A stretch of 64,000 nt of DNA from CADEFX01 sp963840425 (GTDB taxonomy: Bacteria > Pseudomonadota > Alphaproteobacteria > Rhizobiales > Hyphomicrobiaceae). The notes below the pieces were generated by a model. It was not told the origin of the DNA, did not search any database, and saw only the letters and a list, made by a program, of their open reading frames with translations. Positions 26,904-34,795 of this stretch are shown one piece after another. How positions within the stretch are numbered: position 1 is the stretch's first letter; each line of letters starts with the position of its first letter. The DNA is taken from the NCBI GenBank assembly GCA_963840425.1, contig CAWIYZ010000035.1, positions 124,001-188,000 on the forward strand. The letters are read 5' to 3'. The position numbers were made by a program, and so were the translations under genes.

Positions 26904-27245
26904 CTACCAGGCGCGGCGGGACCACCGCCGTTGTCCGTCGTGCCTTTCCTCATGGATACGGCGGCTTGCTGCATCCTGGGCCGCGCGAATGCGGGCACGC
27001 TCGTAAGGCGAGACGTAGCCGTCGGCCTCGGCGTTGCGCTCGAGCCCGCGGATGTAAGCCTGCTCCCGTTCGAGCCTCCAGTATTCGCGTCGCGTAAGCT
27101 CGCCCGACGCGACACCCTGCCGGATGCGGAACTCCTGCCGTTCCTGTCTACGGTCGATACGGTCGGAGGAACCCCATTCGTAGGCATTTGCGGCTGATGC
27201 GGTGGCCATCAAGCCCAGAGCGGCCGTGAACAAAATAGCCTTCAT
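26904..27245 (-). CDS. Small periplasmic protein of unknown function
   Basis: 113 aa with a clear signal peptide (MKAILFTAALGLMATASA) and probable cleavage after ANA, about residue 21. The mature part is highly charged and helical: RQ-rich segments, then GELTRREYWRLEREQ and DGYVSPYERARIRAAQD, which read like two degenerate EF-hand-like or helix-turn units. Similar small exported proteins are common in Hyphomicrobiales; no function is known to me. GAAAGGA lies 9 bp upstream of the ATG at 27245. A GTG/ATG further up in frame would hide the signal peptide. Confidence 0.8.
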   Translation of the reverse strand: MKAILFTAALGLMATASAANAYEWGSSDRIDRRQERQEFRIRQGVASGELTRREYWRLEREQAYIRGLERNAEADGYVSPYERARIRAAQDAASRRIHEERHDGQRRWSRRAW

Positions 27246-27375
27246 CGTAGCAATCCTTTCTCGGTGCACCCCAAGCGGCCGGACAGCGAACCTTCAATGC
27301 CCGACCATCCACCAAGGATGCCTTGGAGCCACTGAACCGGCTCTGAACTGGTTGGTTATTCATCGTTCATTTGCT

Positions 27376-27419
27376 CGCGGCCTGGCCGCTCCCGTTGCGC
27401 GCGGCCTGGCCGCTCCCGT
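27376..27419. repeat. Two-copy 24-bp tandem repeat
   Basis: CGCGGCCTGGCCGCTCCCGT occurs at 27376-27395 and again at 27400-27419, exact over 20 bp with a 24-bp period. It lies about 95 bp upstream of the pyrB start. Each copy contains the palindrome CGGCCTGGCCG, so both can form a small hairpin. It could be a replication slippage product or a pair of binding sites. Confidence 0.8.
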
Positions 27420-27511
27420 CCATGAGTTGCGCGCCACCAGAGATTAAGTGTTGGTCGTCTCAGCACCCGGCCTTGCACCTGCCCCTGACTCCCGGTATAG
27501 AGCCGCCTTTA

Positions 27512-28465
27512 ATGACCCCTGCGGCCACGTCCTCATTCTACTTCCCGCGGCGCCACCTCCTCACTTGCGAGGGGCTTTCCGCAAAAGAGATAAATTCTCT
27601 CCTCGATCTCGCCGACAAGTCTGCCGAGGTGAACCGGCAGATCAACAAGAAGCGCGACATTCTGCGTGGGCGCACGCTCATCAATCTGTTCTTCGAGGTG
27701 TCGACGCGTACGCAGAGCTCATTTGAGCTGGCAGGCAAGCGGCTTGGTGCCGACGTCATGAACATGAACGTGTCGACCTCCTCGGTGCAGAAGGGCGAGA
27801 CGCTGATCGACACGGCCATGACGCTCAATGCCATGCGCCCCGACATCATCGTTGTGCGCCATCATGCGGCTGGCGCAGTCGAGCTGCTGGCGCAGAAAGT
27901 CGACTGCTCGGTGATCAACGCCGGCGACGGCGCTCACGAGCATCCAACGCAGGCACTGCTTGACGCGCTCACCATCCGCCGCGCCAAGGGCCGGGTGGCC
28001 GGCCTCACCGTCGCCATCTGCGGCGATATCCTGCATTCGCGCGTCGCCCGCTCCAACATCCATGTCCTGAATACCCTTGGTGCGCGGGTCAGGCTGGTTG
28101 CCCCCTCCACTTTGCTGCCGCCAGCGGCTGATCGCCTCGGCGCCGAAGTTTTCACGGACATGTGGGAGGGCTTACAGGGATGCGACATCGTCATGATGTT
28201 GCGTCTGCAGCGCGAGCGCATGCAGGGCGCCTACGTACCTTCGACACGCGAATACTACCATTTTTTTGGACTCGATCACGACAAGCTCTCGCACGCCAAA
28301 CCGGATGCGCTCATTATGCATCCTGGCCCCATGAACCGCGGCGTGGAGATCGCTTCGGCAATCGCCGACCACTCGCGCAGTGTCATTCGCGACCAGGTGG
28401 AGATGGGCGTAGCTGTGCGCATGGCCGTGCTTGAAGCTCTCGCCCGTCATCTGCCGAACCAGTGA
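27512..28465 (+). CDS. pyrB: Aspartate carbamoyltransferase catalytic subunit
   Basis: Condenses carbamoyl phosphate and aspartate to carbamoyl aspartate, the committed step of pyrimidine synthesis. It has 317 aa. The carbamoyl-phosphate loop is STRTQSSFE, followed by SSVQKGETLIDT, HHAAGAVELL and DGAHEHPTQALLD. The aspartate-binding domain follows with HPGPMNRGVEI near the C-terminus. The frame is open to 27371, but the ATG at 27512 fits the family N-terminus. No pyrI is present. The next gene is a dihydroorotase homologue 10 bp downstream, and in several bacteria these two form one complex. Confidence 0.95.
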   Translation: MTPAATSSFYFPRRHLLTCEGLSAKEINSLLDLADKSAEVNRQINKKRDILRGRTLINLFFEVSTRTQSSFELAGKRLGADVMNMNVSTSSVQKGETLIDTAMTLNAMRPDIIVVRHHAAGAVELLAQKVDCSVINAGDGAHEHPTQALLDALTIRRAKGRVAGLTVAICGDILHSRVARSNIHVLNTLGARVRLVAPSTLLPPAADRLGAEVFTDMWEGLQGCDIVMMLRLQRERMQGAYVPSTREYYHFFGLDHDKLSHAKPDALIMHPGPMNRGVEIASAIADHSRSVIRDQVEMGVAVRMAVLEALARHLPNQ

Positions 28466-28475
28466 GCACCTTGCG

Positions 28476-29824
28476 ATGAGCCCGGCAGCACGCAAGTCTG
28501 GTTCGACCGCCGACGAGAGGGGGACGGCCACGGCCTTTCTTAACGCGCGTCTCATCGACCCCGCTTCGGGTCGCGATGAACCGGGCGGATTGGTGGTGCG
28601 CGATGGGCTCATCGCCGATGTAGGGCCGCACCTGCGCCGCAATGCTCCGGAGGGCGCTACGGTGGTCGATTGCCAGGGCCATGTGCTGGCGCCAGGGCTC
28701 ATCGATTGCCAAGTCTTCACGGGCGATCCGGGTCAAGAGCACCGCGAGACTTCTCAAGACCGCTAGCTTTGCCGCCGCTGCTGGCGGCGTCACGACCATC
28801 GTCTGCATGCCAGACACCGAACCTGTCATCGATCAGGTCGCCCTCGTCGACTACGTGCAACGGCGTGCGCGCGAACGGGCAATCGTCAACGTGCACATCA
28901 TGGCTGCCGCCACCCGTGGCCTGAAAGGCGAGGAGATGGCCGAAATCGGCCTCCTGCAGCGGGCAGGCGCCATCGCCTTCTCCAACGGCAAGTCGAGCAT
29001 CGCCAACACGCGTGTCATGCGCAACGTGCTGCTCTACGCCAAGGACTTCGGCGCCCTCGTCGTGCACCACACCGAGGATCCTTACTTGTCGGCCGGCGCG
29101 GCGATGAACTCGGGCGAGGTTGCGACCCGCATCGGTCTGCCTGGCGTCAACAAGGCCGCAGAGACCATCGTGGTCGAGCGTGACGTGCGTCTGGTCGAGA
29201 TCACCGGCGGGCGCTATCACGCCGCGACTTTGAGCTGCGCGGAAAGCCTGGACATCGTGCGCAAAGCCAAAGCACGCAAGCTTCCTGTCACCTGCGGCGT
29301 GTCCATCAATCATCTCACGCTCAATGAGAATGACATCGGCCCCTACCGCACCTTCTTCAAAGTGCGTCCGCCGCTGCGCGCCGAGGATGATCGCGTCGCC
29401 ATGGTACGCGGCCTCGCAGCCGGTGATATCGACGTGATCGTGTCGAGCCACGACCCTCAGGATGCCGATGTCAAGCGACGGCCGTTTGCCGAAGCGGCCG
29501 ACGGCGCCATCGGCCTGGAGACGCTGCTGGCTGCAGCGCTGCGTCTCTACCACAACGACGAGATCAAACTCCTGCCGCTGCTGCGCGCCATGACAATCAA
29601 TCCGGCAAAGCTCCTGGGGCTACCTTCCGGAAGACTTCGAGAAAGGAGCTCCCGCCGATCTCGTCCTGTTTGATCCGGACGTGCCTTGGGTCCTCAATCG
29701 CGAGCAATTGCGCGCGCGCTCCAAGAACTCTCCGTTCGACGAGAGCCGACTGCAGGGTCGCGCGCTGCGTACTGTGGTTGCCGGCAACACCGTCTACCAG
29801 TACGGTGAGCGCCCTCGCGATTGA
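28476..29824 (+). CDS. pyrC: Dihydroorotase-like protein (two +1 frameshifts; lacks HxH metal motif)
   Basis: Amidohydrolase-fold partner of PyrB, 448 aa once two frameshifts are corrected. An extra T at about 28752 breaks EHRET-LKTASFAAAAGGVTT. An extra C at about 29638 breaks LPSGRL-EKGAPADLVLFDP. The corrected frame ends at 29824 and totals 449 codons. The usual metal site DxHxH is replaced by DCQVFTGDPG and the late Asp motif reads VSSHDPQD, so it resembles the non-catalytic PyrC' type that supports ATCase assembly. A second, active dihydroorotase is then expected elsewhere in the genome. ATG at 28476. Confidence 0.88.
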
Positions 29825-29857
29825 CCACCGCGCCACGACGTTTCTGCCCTTGCCGCC

Positions 29858-30475
29858 ATGGACCATATCTGGATCGTGCTGCTGCTGGCCTTCGCGGCCG
29901 GATATCTCCTCGGATCGATACCTTTCGGCCTGTTGCTGACGAGAGCCGCCGGCTTGAGCGACGTGCGCAAGATCGGCTCGGGCAATATCGGCGCGACCAA
30001 CGTCCTGCGCACGGGCAACAAGGGGCTCGCGGCTGCGACCCTTGTTCTGGACACACTGAAGGGCACTGCAGCGGTGCTTGTCGCCGCGCGATGGATTGGC
30101 GCGCCTGCGGGCTACGCCATCGTGTCGATGCTGGCCGCTGGGCTTGGCGCGTTCATCGGCCATGTCTTTCCCGTTTGGCTTCGCTTCAAGGGTGGCAAGG
30201 GTGTGGCCACCTACATCGGCGTCTTGATCGGCATCTATTGGCCGCTAGCAGCCCTATTCTGCGCGCTTTGGCTGACGGTCGCTGCCCTGACGCGATACTC
30301 GTCGCTCTCGGCGCTGCTCGCTGCTGCCGCAACGCCGCCCGTGCTTCTCGGCCTCGGCGATCGGCCATCAGCACTGCTGTTTGCAATTCTGACGCCCCTG
30401 CTGTTCTGGACGCACAGAGCCAATATCCGACGTCTGCTGAGCGGAGAGGAGCCGAGAATTGGCGCCAAGAGCTAG
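29858..30475 (+). CDS. plsY: Glycerol-3-phosphate acyltransferase PlsY
   Basis: Integral membrane enzyme that transfers the acyl group of acyl-phosphate to glycerol-3-phosphate, the first step of phospholipid synthesis. It has 205 aa with about five membrane helices. Conserved cytoplasmic motifs are GSIPFGLLL, GSGNIGATNVLR and the FKGGKGVAT loop; the last two bind phosphate. It starts 33 bp after pyrC, and its 3' end overlaps the TTG start of dprA by 17 bp. Confidence 0.95.
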   Translation: MDHIWIVLLLAFAAGYLLGSIPFGLLLTRAAGLSDVRKIGSGNIGATNVLRTGNKGLAAATLVLDTLKGTAAVLVAARWIGAPAGYAIVSMLAAGLGAFIGHVFPVWLRFKGGKGVATYIGVLIGIYWPLAALFCALWLTVAALTRYSSLSALLAAAATPPVLLGLGDRPSALLFAILTPLLFWTHRANIRRLLSGEEPRIGAKS

Positions 30476-31637
30476 CGCACGCGATCTCTTTACGCCGGCG
30501 CCGCTTCCGCAGGCGCCGCTCGACGATCGCCAGAGGCTGGCCTGCCTTAGATTGATCCGCAGTGAACAGGTTGGACCCGCGACGTTTCGCGAGCTGATCA
30601 ATCATTTTGGCGGCGCAGAGGAGGCGCTCGATGCGCTGCCCGAGCTGGCTCATCGCGGCGGCCGACGTCGCCCGATTGAACTCTGCCCCCGCAATGTCGC
30701 GGAGGCTGAGCTGGCAGCGGCAGCGAAGGCTGGCGCGCGTCCGCTCTTCACGATCGAGCCGGGATATCCGCCCGCTCTCGCCCGCGTCGAGGCGCCGCCG
30801 CCGATGCTTTACGTCAAGGGTCGGTCCGAGCTGCTTGACCGACCGTCACTCGCCATCGTCGGCTCGCGCAATGCTTCGGCAGCCGGCCAGCGCCTTGCAC
30901 GCCAGCTTGCAGCAGGGCTCGGCGGAGAAGGATTGGCGATCGTGTCCGGGCTCGCCCGCGGCATAGATGCAGCAGCCCACCAGGCTGCGCTGCCTACAGG
31001 CACGATTGCGGTCGTAGCCGGCGGCATCGATTGCGTCTATCCGCCGGAGCATGCGGCGCTGCAAGAGCGTATCGCTGTCGAGGGCTGCCTTCTGAGCGAG
31101 CAACCACCGGCTTTCGTGCCGCGCGCCCAGGACTTTCCGAGGCGCAATCGCATTATCTCCGGCGTCTCTCTCGGGGTGGTGATCGTCGAGGCCGCACGCC
31201 GATCCGGTTCACTCATCACGGCACGGCAGGCAGGGGAACAAGGGCGCGAGGTGATGGCTGTGCCAGGTCATCCCCTCGATCCGCGCGCGGAGGGCACTAA
31301 CCAGCTGCTCAAAGACGGCGCCACCTTGGTGACTGGTCCTGCAGACGTCTTGGCTGCGCTTAGCCCCATGCTTGGGGATCGAACGCAAGATTTCATGAAT
31401 ACCCAACTCCGAGAAAGCAGCGGCCCACCCCGTGCCAATCCGATTCCAGGGCCGCCAATGAATGATGCAGTGCGCAAATTGGTCGTTGACGCACTCGGGC
31501 CTGCGCCCGTCAATGTGGACGAGTTGGCGAGGGCGACTGGTCTCCCCATCCGCAGCGTCAAGGTCGCTTTGCTGGAGCTGACCCTGGCAGGTCGGATCGA
31601 GCAACACGGCAGCCAGCTCGTCTCGCTACGAATATGA
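30459..31637 (+). CDS. dprA: DNA-processing protein DprA
   Basis: Rossmann-fold protein that binds incoming single-stranded DNA and loads RecA during natural transformation. It has 392 aa. A SAM/HhH-like N-terminal part (EQVGPATFRELINHFGG) precedes the core with VGSRNAS, GLARGIDAAAHQAAL and VEAARRSGSLITARQA. A C-terminal winged-helix domain (VNVDELARATGLPIRSVKVALLEL) completes the protein. The start is a TTG at 30459, supported by AGAGGAG 7 bp upstream, inside the end of plsY. Confidence 0.94.
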   Translation: MAPRASARDLFTPAPLPQAPLDDRQRLACLRLIRSEQVGPATFRELINHFGGAEEALDALPELAHRGGRRRPIELCPRNVAEAELAAAAKAGARPLFTIEPGYPPALARVEAPPPMLYVKGRSELLDRPSLAIVGSRNASAAGQRLARQLAAGLGGEGLAIVSGLARGIDAAAHQAALPTGTIAVVAGGIDCVYPPEHAALQERIAVEGCLLSEQPPAFVPRAQDFPRRNRIISGVSLGVVIVEAARRSGSLITARQAGEQGREVMAVPGHPLDPRAEGTNQLLKDGATLVTGPADVLAALSPMLGDRTQDFMNTQLRESSGPPRANPIPGPPMNDAVRKLVVDALGPAPVNVDELARATGLPIRSVKVALLELTLAGRIEQHGSQLVSLRI

Positions 31638-31654
31638 CGCGTTGGCAGGAGGGT

Positions 31655-31813
31655 TCATCGCATGCGCGCCAGCGATTTCGCCTCTTGATATGCGACCTCC
31701 AGGATACCGCCCAGTGCGGTGTAGCCGTGGTTGTCGGCCATACTTCTGAGCTGGAGAATGAGATCGGCCATGTATTCGAGACGATCGGAGCTGGAGGGGG
31801 TGTTTCCCGGCAC
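31655..31813 (-). CDS. Small conserved alphaproteobacterial protein (start uncertain)
   Basis: About 52 aa on the opposite strand between dprA and topA. The body reads SSDRLEYMADLILQLRSMA, then GYTALGGILEVAYQEAKSL. This pattern recalls a short helical protein widespread in alphaproteobacteria (an ERxEYLADLxxEL-type N-terminus and a GxxTLAGLLxLAxxEA-type centre). Function unknown. A GTG at 31813 gives a family-like length, but GGAG directly abuts it. A TTG at 31858 or an ATG at 31894 is possible. It runs tail-to-tail with dprA. The rest of 31814-32097 is AT-rich and probably holds promoters; a plus-strand TATAAT lies near 31850. Confidence 0.55.
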   Translation of the reverse strand: MPGNTPSSSDRLEYMADLILQLRSMADNHGYTALGGILEVAYQEAKSLARMR

Positions 31814-32097
31814 CTCCAGCCCATCGGAAGTCCTCGCCTGAGTCTGATATAATCTCAAGACGCAGATTTGGCCCACCCATCGGCAAATTCCCACTATTTG
31901 CTATCTTTGGTTGTATAAATCCTACTATCTCTAGCTCACACTCGCAACCATTGCGTGCATCCGACGGCGACTTCTACCGCTGCATGGTTTGACAGGGCAG
32001 CATTCCTCACCCATGTTCCTGCCGCCCTCCAGGCCAGGGTTAACGACGATTGGGCTGTCGTCCGCATTCGCCCTCCCGTCCTGCATCTCGAGAACGC

Positions 32098-34779
32098 ATG
32101 AACGTCGTCATCGTGGAATCGGCCGCCAAGGCCAAAACCATCAACAAATACCTGGGCTCTGGCTTCAAGGTCATTCCCAGCTACGGCCACGTCCGGGATC
32201 TGCCGTCCAAGGACGGGTCGGTCGAGCCGGCCAACGACTTTGCGATGCATTGGGACGTCGACGGCAAGGCGGCCAAGGTCATGAAAGAGATCGCCGCCGC
32301 GGTCAAAACGGCCGACAAACTCATCCTCGCCACCGACCCGGATCGGGAAGGGGAAGCAATATCCTGGCACATACTCCGTGTTCTTGAGGAAAAACGGGCC
32401 CTCAAGAAGGGCGTCCCCGTCGAGCGCGTCACATTCAATGCCGTGACCAAGCAAGCCGTGCTGGACGCCATGAAGGCTCCGCGGCAGATCGAGACGCCGC
32501 TGGTCGAGGCCTATCTGGCGCGCCGCGCGCTCGACTATCTGGTCGGCTTTACCCTCTCCCCCGTGCTCTGGCGCAAGCTGCCGGGAGCCCGCTCCGCTGG
32601 GCGCGTGCAGTCCGTGGCGCTGCGGCTCGTATGCGACCGGGAAGCCGAGATCGAGGCGTTCAAGACCGAAGAGTACTGGACCATCGAGGGACTGCTGGCG
32701 ACGGCGAAGGGCGAGGACGTTCGGGCCCGTCTCAATACCATCGCAGGACGCAGACTAGAGAAGCTCGACATCAAGGATGCAGCCTCTGCTCACGCCATCA
32801 AGGCTGCCATCGAGAAAGGTGACTTCCGAGTCGCATCGGTCGAGAAGAAGGCCGTTCGGCGCAACCCGTACGCACCTTTCACCACCTCGACGCTGCAGCA
32901 GGAAGCCTCGCGCAAGCTCGGCTTCTCGGCGCGACAGACCATGCAGGTGGCGCAGCGCCTGTACGAAGGCGTCGACATCGGCGGCGAGACGGTCGGGCTC
33001 ATTACCTATATGCGAACCGACGGCGTGCAGATCGCTCCCGAGGCCATCTCGGAGATCCGGCGCAAGCTGGAGCGGGACTTCGGCAAGCGCTACGTGCCGC
33101 CGTTCATCCGCGAGTACAAGGCCAAGGCCAAGAACGCCCAGGAAGCGCACGAGGCGATCCGGCCGACGGACGTATCGCGCTCGCCCGATGAGGTGGCCAA
33201 GCGCCTGGAGCGCGACCAGGCGCGGCTGTACGAACTCGTGTGGAAGCGGGCCATGGCGAGCCAGATGGCATCGGCCGAGCTCGAGCAGACGACGGCAGAC
33301 ATCGACGTGCAGGGCCGCGACGGCAAGGCCTACGGCCTCAGAGCCACCGGCTCGGTCGTGATGTTCGACGGTTTCCTCAGGCTCTACGAGGAAGGCCGCG
33401 ACGAGGAAGACGAGGAGAGCCGCCGGTTGCCGCCGCTGGCGCAGGGCGATCATCTCAAAGACAAGGGCATCGAGGCCAAGCAGCACTTCACCGAGCCCCC
33501 GCCGCGCTATTCGGAAGCCACGCTCGTCAAGAACATGGAGGAGCTCGGCATCGGCCGCCCCTCCACCTATGCCTCGACACTGGCAGTCCTGCAGGATCGC
33601 GACTATGTGCGCATCGAGAAAAAGCGCCTGATCCCCGAGGACAAAGGGCGGCTGGTCATCGCCTTCCTCGAGAGCTTCTTCAAACGCTACGTCGAATACG
33701 ACTTCACCGCGGACCTCGAGGAAAAGCTCGATCTCATCTCGGACCACAAGCTCGAGTGGAAGGACGTGCTGCGCGACTTCTGGCGCGACTTCACCGGAGC
33801 GGTGGACGAGATCAAGGACCTGCGAATCGGCGAGGTACTCGAAGCGCTCAACGAGCTGCTCGGGCCGCATATCTTTCCCGACAAGGGGGATGGCAGCGAC
33901 CGCCGAGCGTGCCCGAGTTGCAGCGCTGGCCGCCTGTCGCTGAAGACCGGCAAGTTCGGCGCCTTCATCGGCTGCTCGAACTATCCCGAGTGCCGCTACA
34001 CGCGCCAGTTCAGCCAGGGTGGCGAGGAGCCGGGCGAGGCGGCGAAGCCCGAGGGCAAGCTGCTCGGCGCCGATCCCGAAACGGGCGAGCCGGTTACGCT
34101 TCGCATCGGCCGCTTCGGCCCCTATCTGCAGTTGGGTGAAGGGAGCGACGACGAGAAGCCGCCGCGCGCCTCGATTCCGAAAGGCTGGGACGCCAACACG
34201 CTCGATCTCGAGCGAGCGCTGCAGCTTCTGTCGCTGCCGCGCGAGGTTGGAATGCATCCAGAGACCGGAAAGCCGATCACGGCCGGCATCGGACGCTATG
34301 GACCGTTCGTGCTGCACGACGGCAGCTATGCCAACCTCGAAAGCGTGGAGGAGGTCTTCACGGTCGGCATCAATCGCGCCGTGACGGTGATCGCCGACAA
34401 GAAAGCCGGCAAAGGCGGACGCTTCGGCCGCGCTGCACCGCGGCAAGTGCTGAAGGATCTGGGCGAGCACCCGGCGGAAGGCGGAAAGATCGAAGTCTTG
34501 AACGGGCGCTATGGACCCTACGTGACCCACAACAAGATCAACGCCAACGTACCGCGTGGCCGCGATCCCGCGTCCCTCAGTGTAGACGAGGCTGTGGCGC
34601 TCCTCGCCGAGCGCGCGGCCAAGGGCCCATCCAAAGGACGCACCGCGCAGCGCAATCGGAAAACAGCCAAGGCCGACGCGCCCAAATCGGCAAGGGCGAG
34701 CGCCGAAAAGCCAGCCAAAGTGTCCACCAAACGGGCAAAGCCAAAAGCCGGCAAGGCGGCCAGGGACGCTGCGGAATAG
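32098..34779 (+). CDS. topA: DNA topoisomerase I
   Basis: Type IA topoisomerase that relaxes negative supercoils by single-strand passage. It has 893 aa. The Toprim domain carries the metal motif ATDPDREGEA (D80, D82). The active-site tyrosine is Y304 in LITYMRTDG. One C4 zinc finger (CPSCSAGRL...CSNYPEC) lies near residue 610, followed by further zinc-ribbon-like repeats that have lost their cysteines (YGPFVLHDG, YGPYVTHNK). The tail of about 50 residues is Lys/Ala-rich. The ATG at 32098 gives the standard MNVVIVESAAKAKT start. Confidence 0.97.
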   Translation: MNVVIVESAAKAKTINKYLGSGFKVIPSYGHVRDLPSKDGSVEPANDFAMHWDVDGKAAKVMKEIAAAVKTADKLILATDPDREGEAISWHILRVLEEKRALKKGVPVERVTFNAVTKQAVLDAMKAPRQIETPLVEAYLARRALDYLVGFTLSPVLWRKLPGARSAGRVQSVALRLVCDREAEIEAFKTEEYWTIEGLLATAKGEDVRARLNTIAGRRLEKLDIKDAASAHAIKAAIEKGDFRVASVEKKAVRRNPYAPFTTSTLQQEASRKLGFSARQTMQVAQRLYEGVDIGGETVGLITYMRTDGVQIAPEAISEIRRKLERDFGKRYVPPFIREYKAKAKNAQEAHEAIRPTDVSRSPDEVAKRLERDQARLYELVWKRAMASQMASAELEQTTADIDVQGRDGKAYGLRATGSVVMFDGFLRLYEEGRDEEDEESRRLPPLAQGDHLKDKGIEAKQHFTEPPPRYSEATLVKNMEELGIGRPSTYASTLAVLQDRDYVRIEKKRLIPEDKGRLVIAFLESFFKRYVEYDFTADLEEKLDLISDHKLEWKDVLRDFWRDFTGAVDEIKDLRIGEVLEALNELLGPHIFPDKGDGSDRRACPSCSAGRLSLKTGKFGAFIGCSNYPECRYTRQFSQGGEEPGEAAKPEGKLLGADPETGEPVTLRIGRFGPYLQLGEGSDDEKPPRASIPKGWDANTLDLERALQLLSLPREVGMHPETGKPITAGIGRYGPFVLHDGSYANLESVEEVFTVGINRAVTVIADKKAGKGGRFGRAAPRQVLKDLGEHPAEGGKIEVLNGRYGPYVTHNKINANVPRGRDPASLSVDEAVALLAERAAKGPSKGRTAQRNRKTAKADAPKSARASAEKPAKVSTKRAKPKAGKAARDAAE

Positions 34780-34795
34780 GACGACAGGACCGCCG

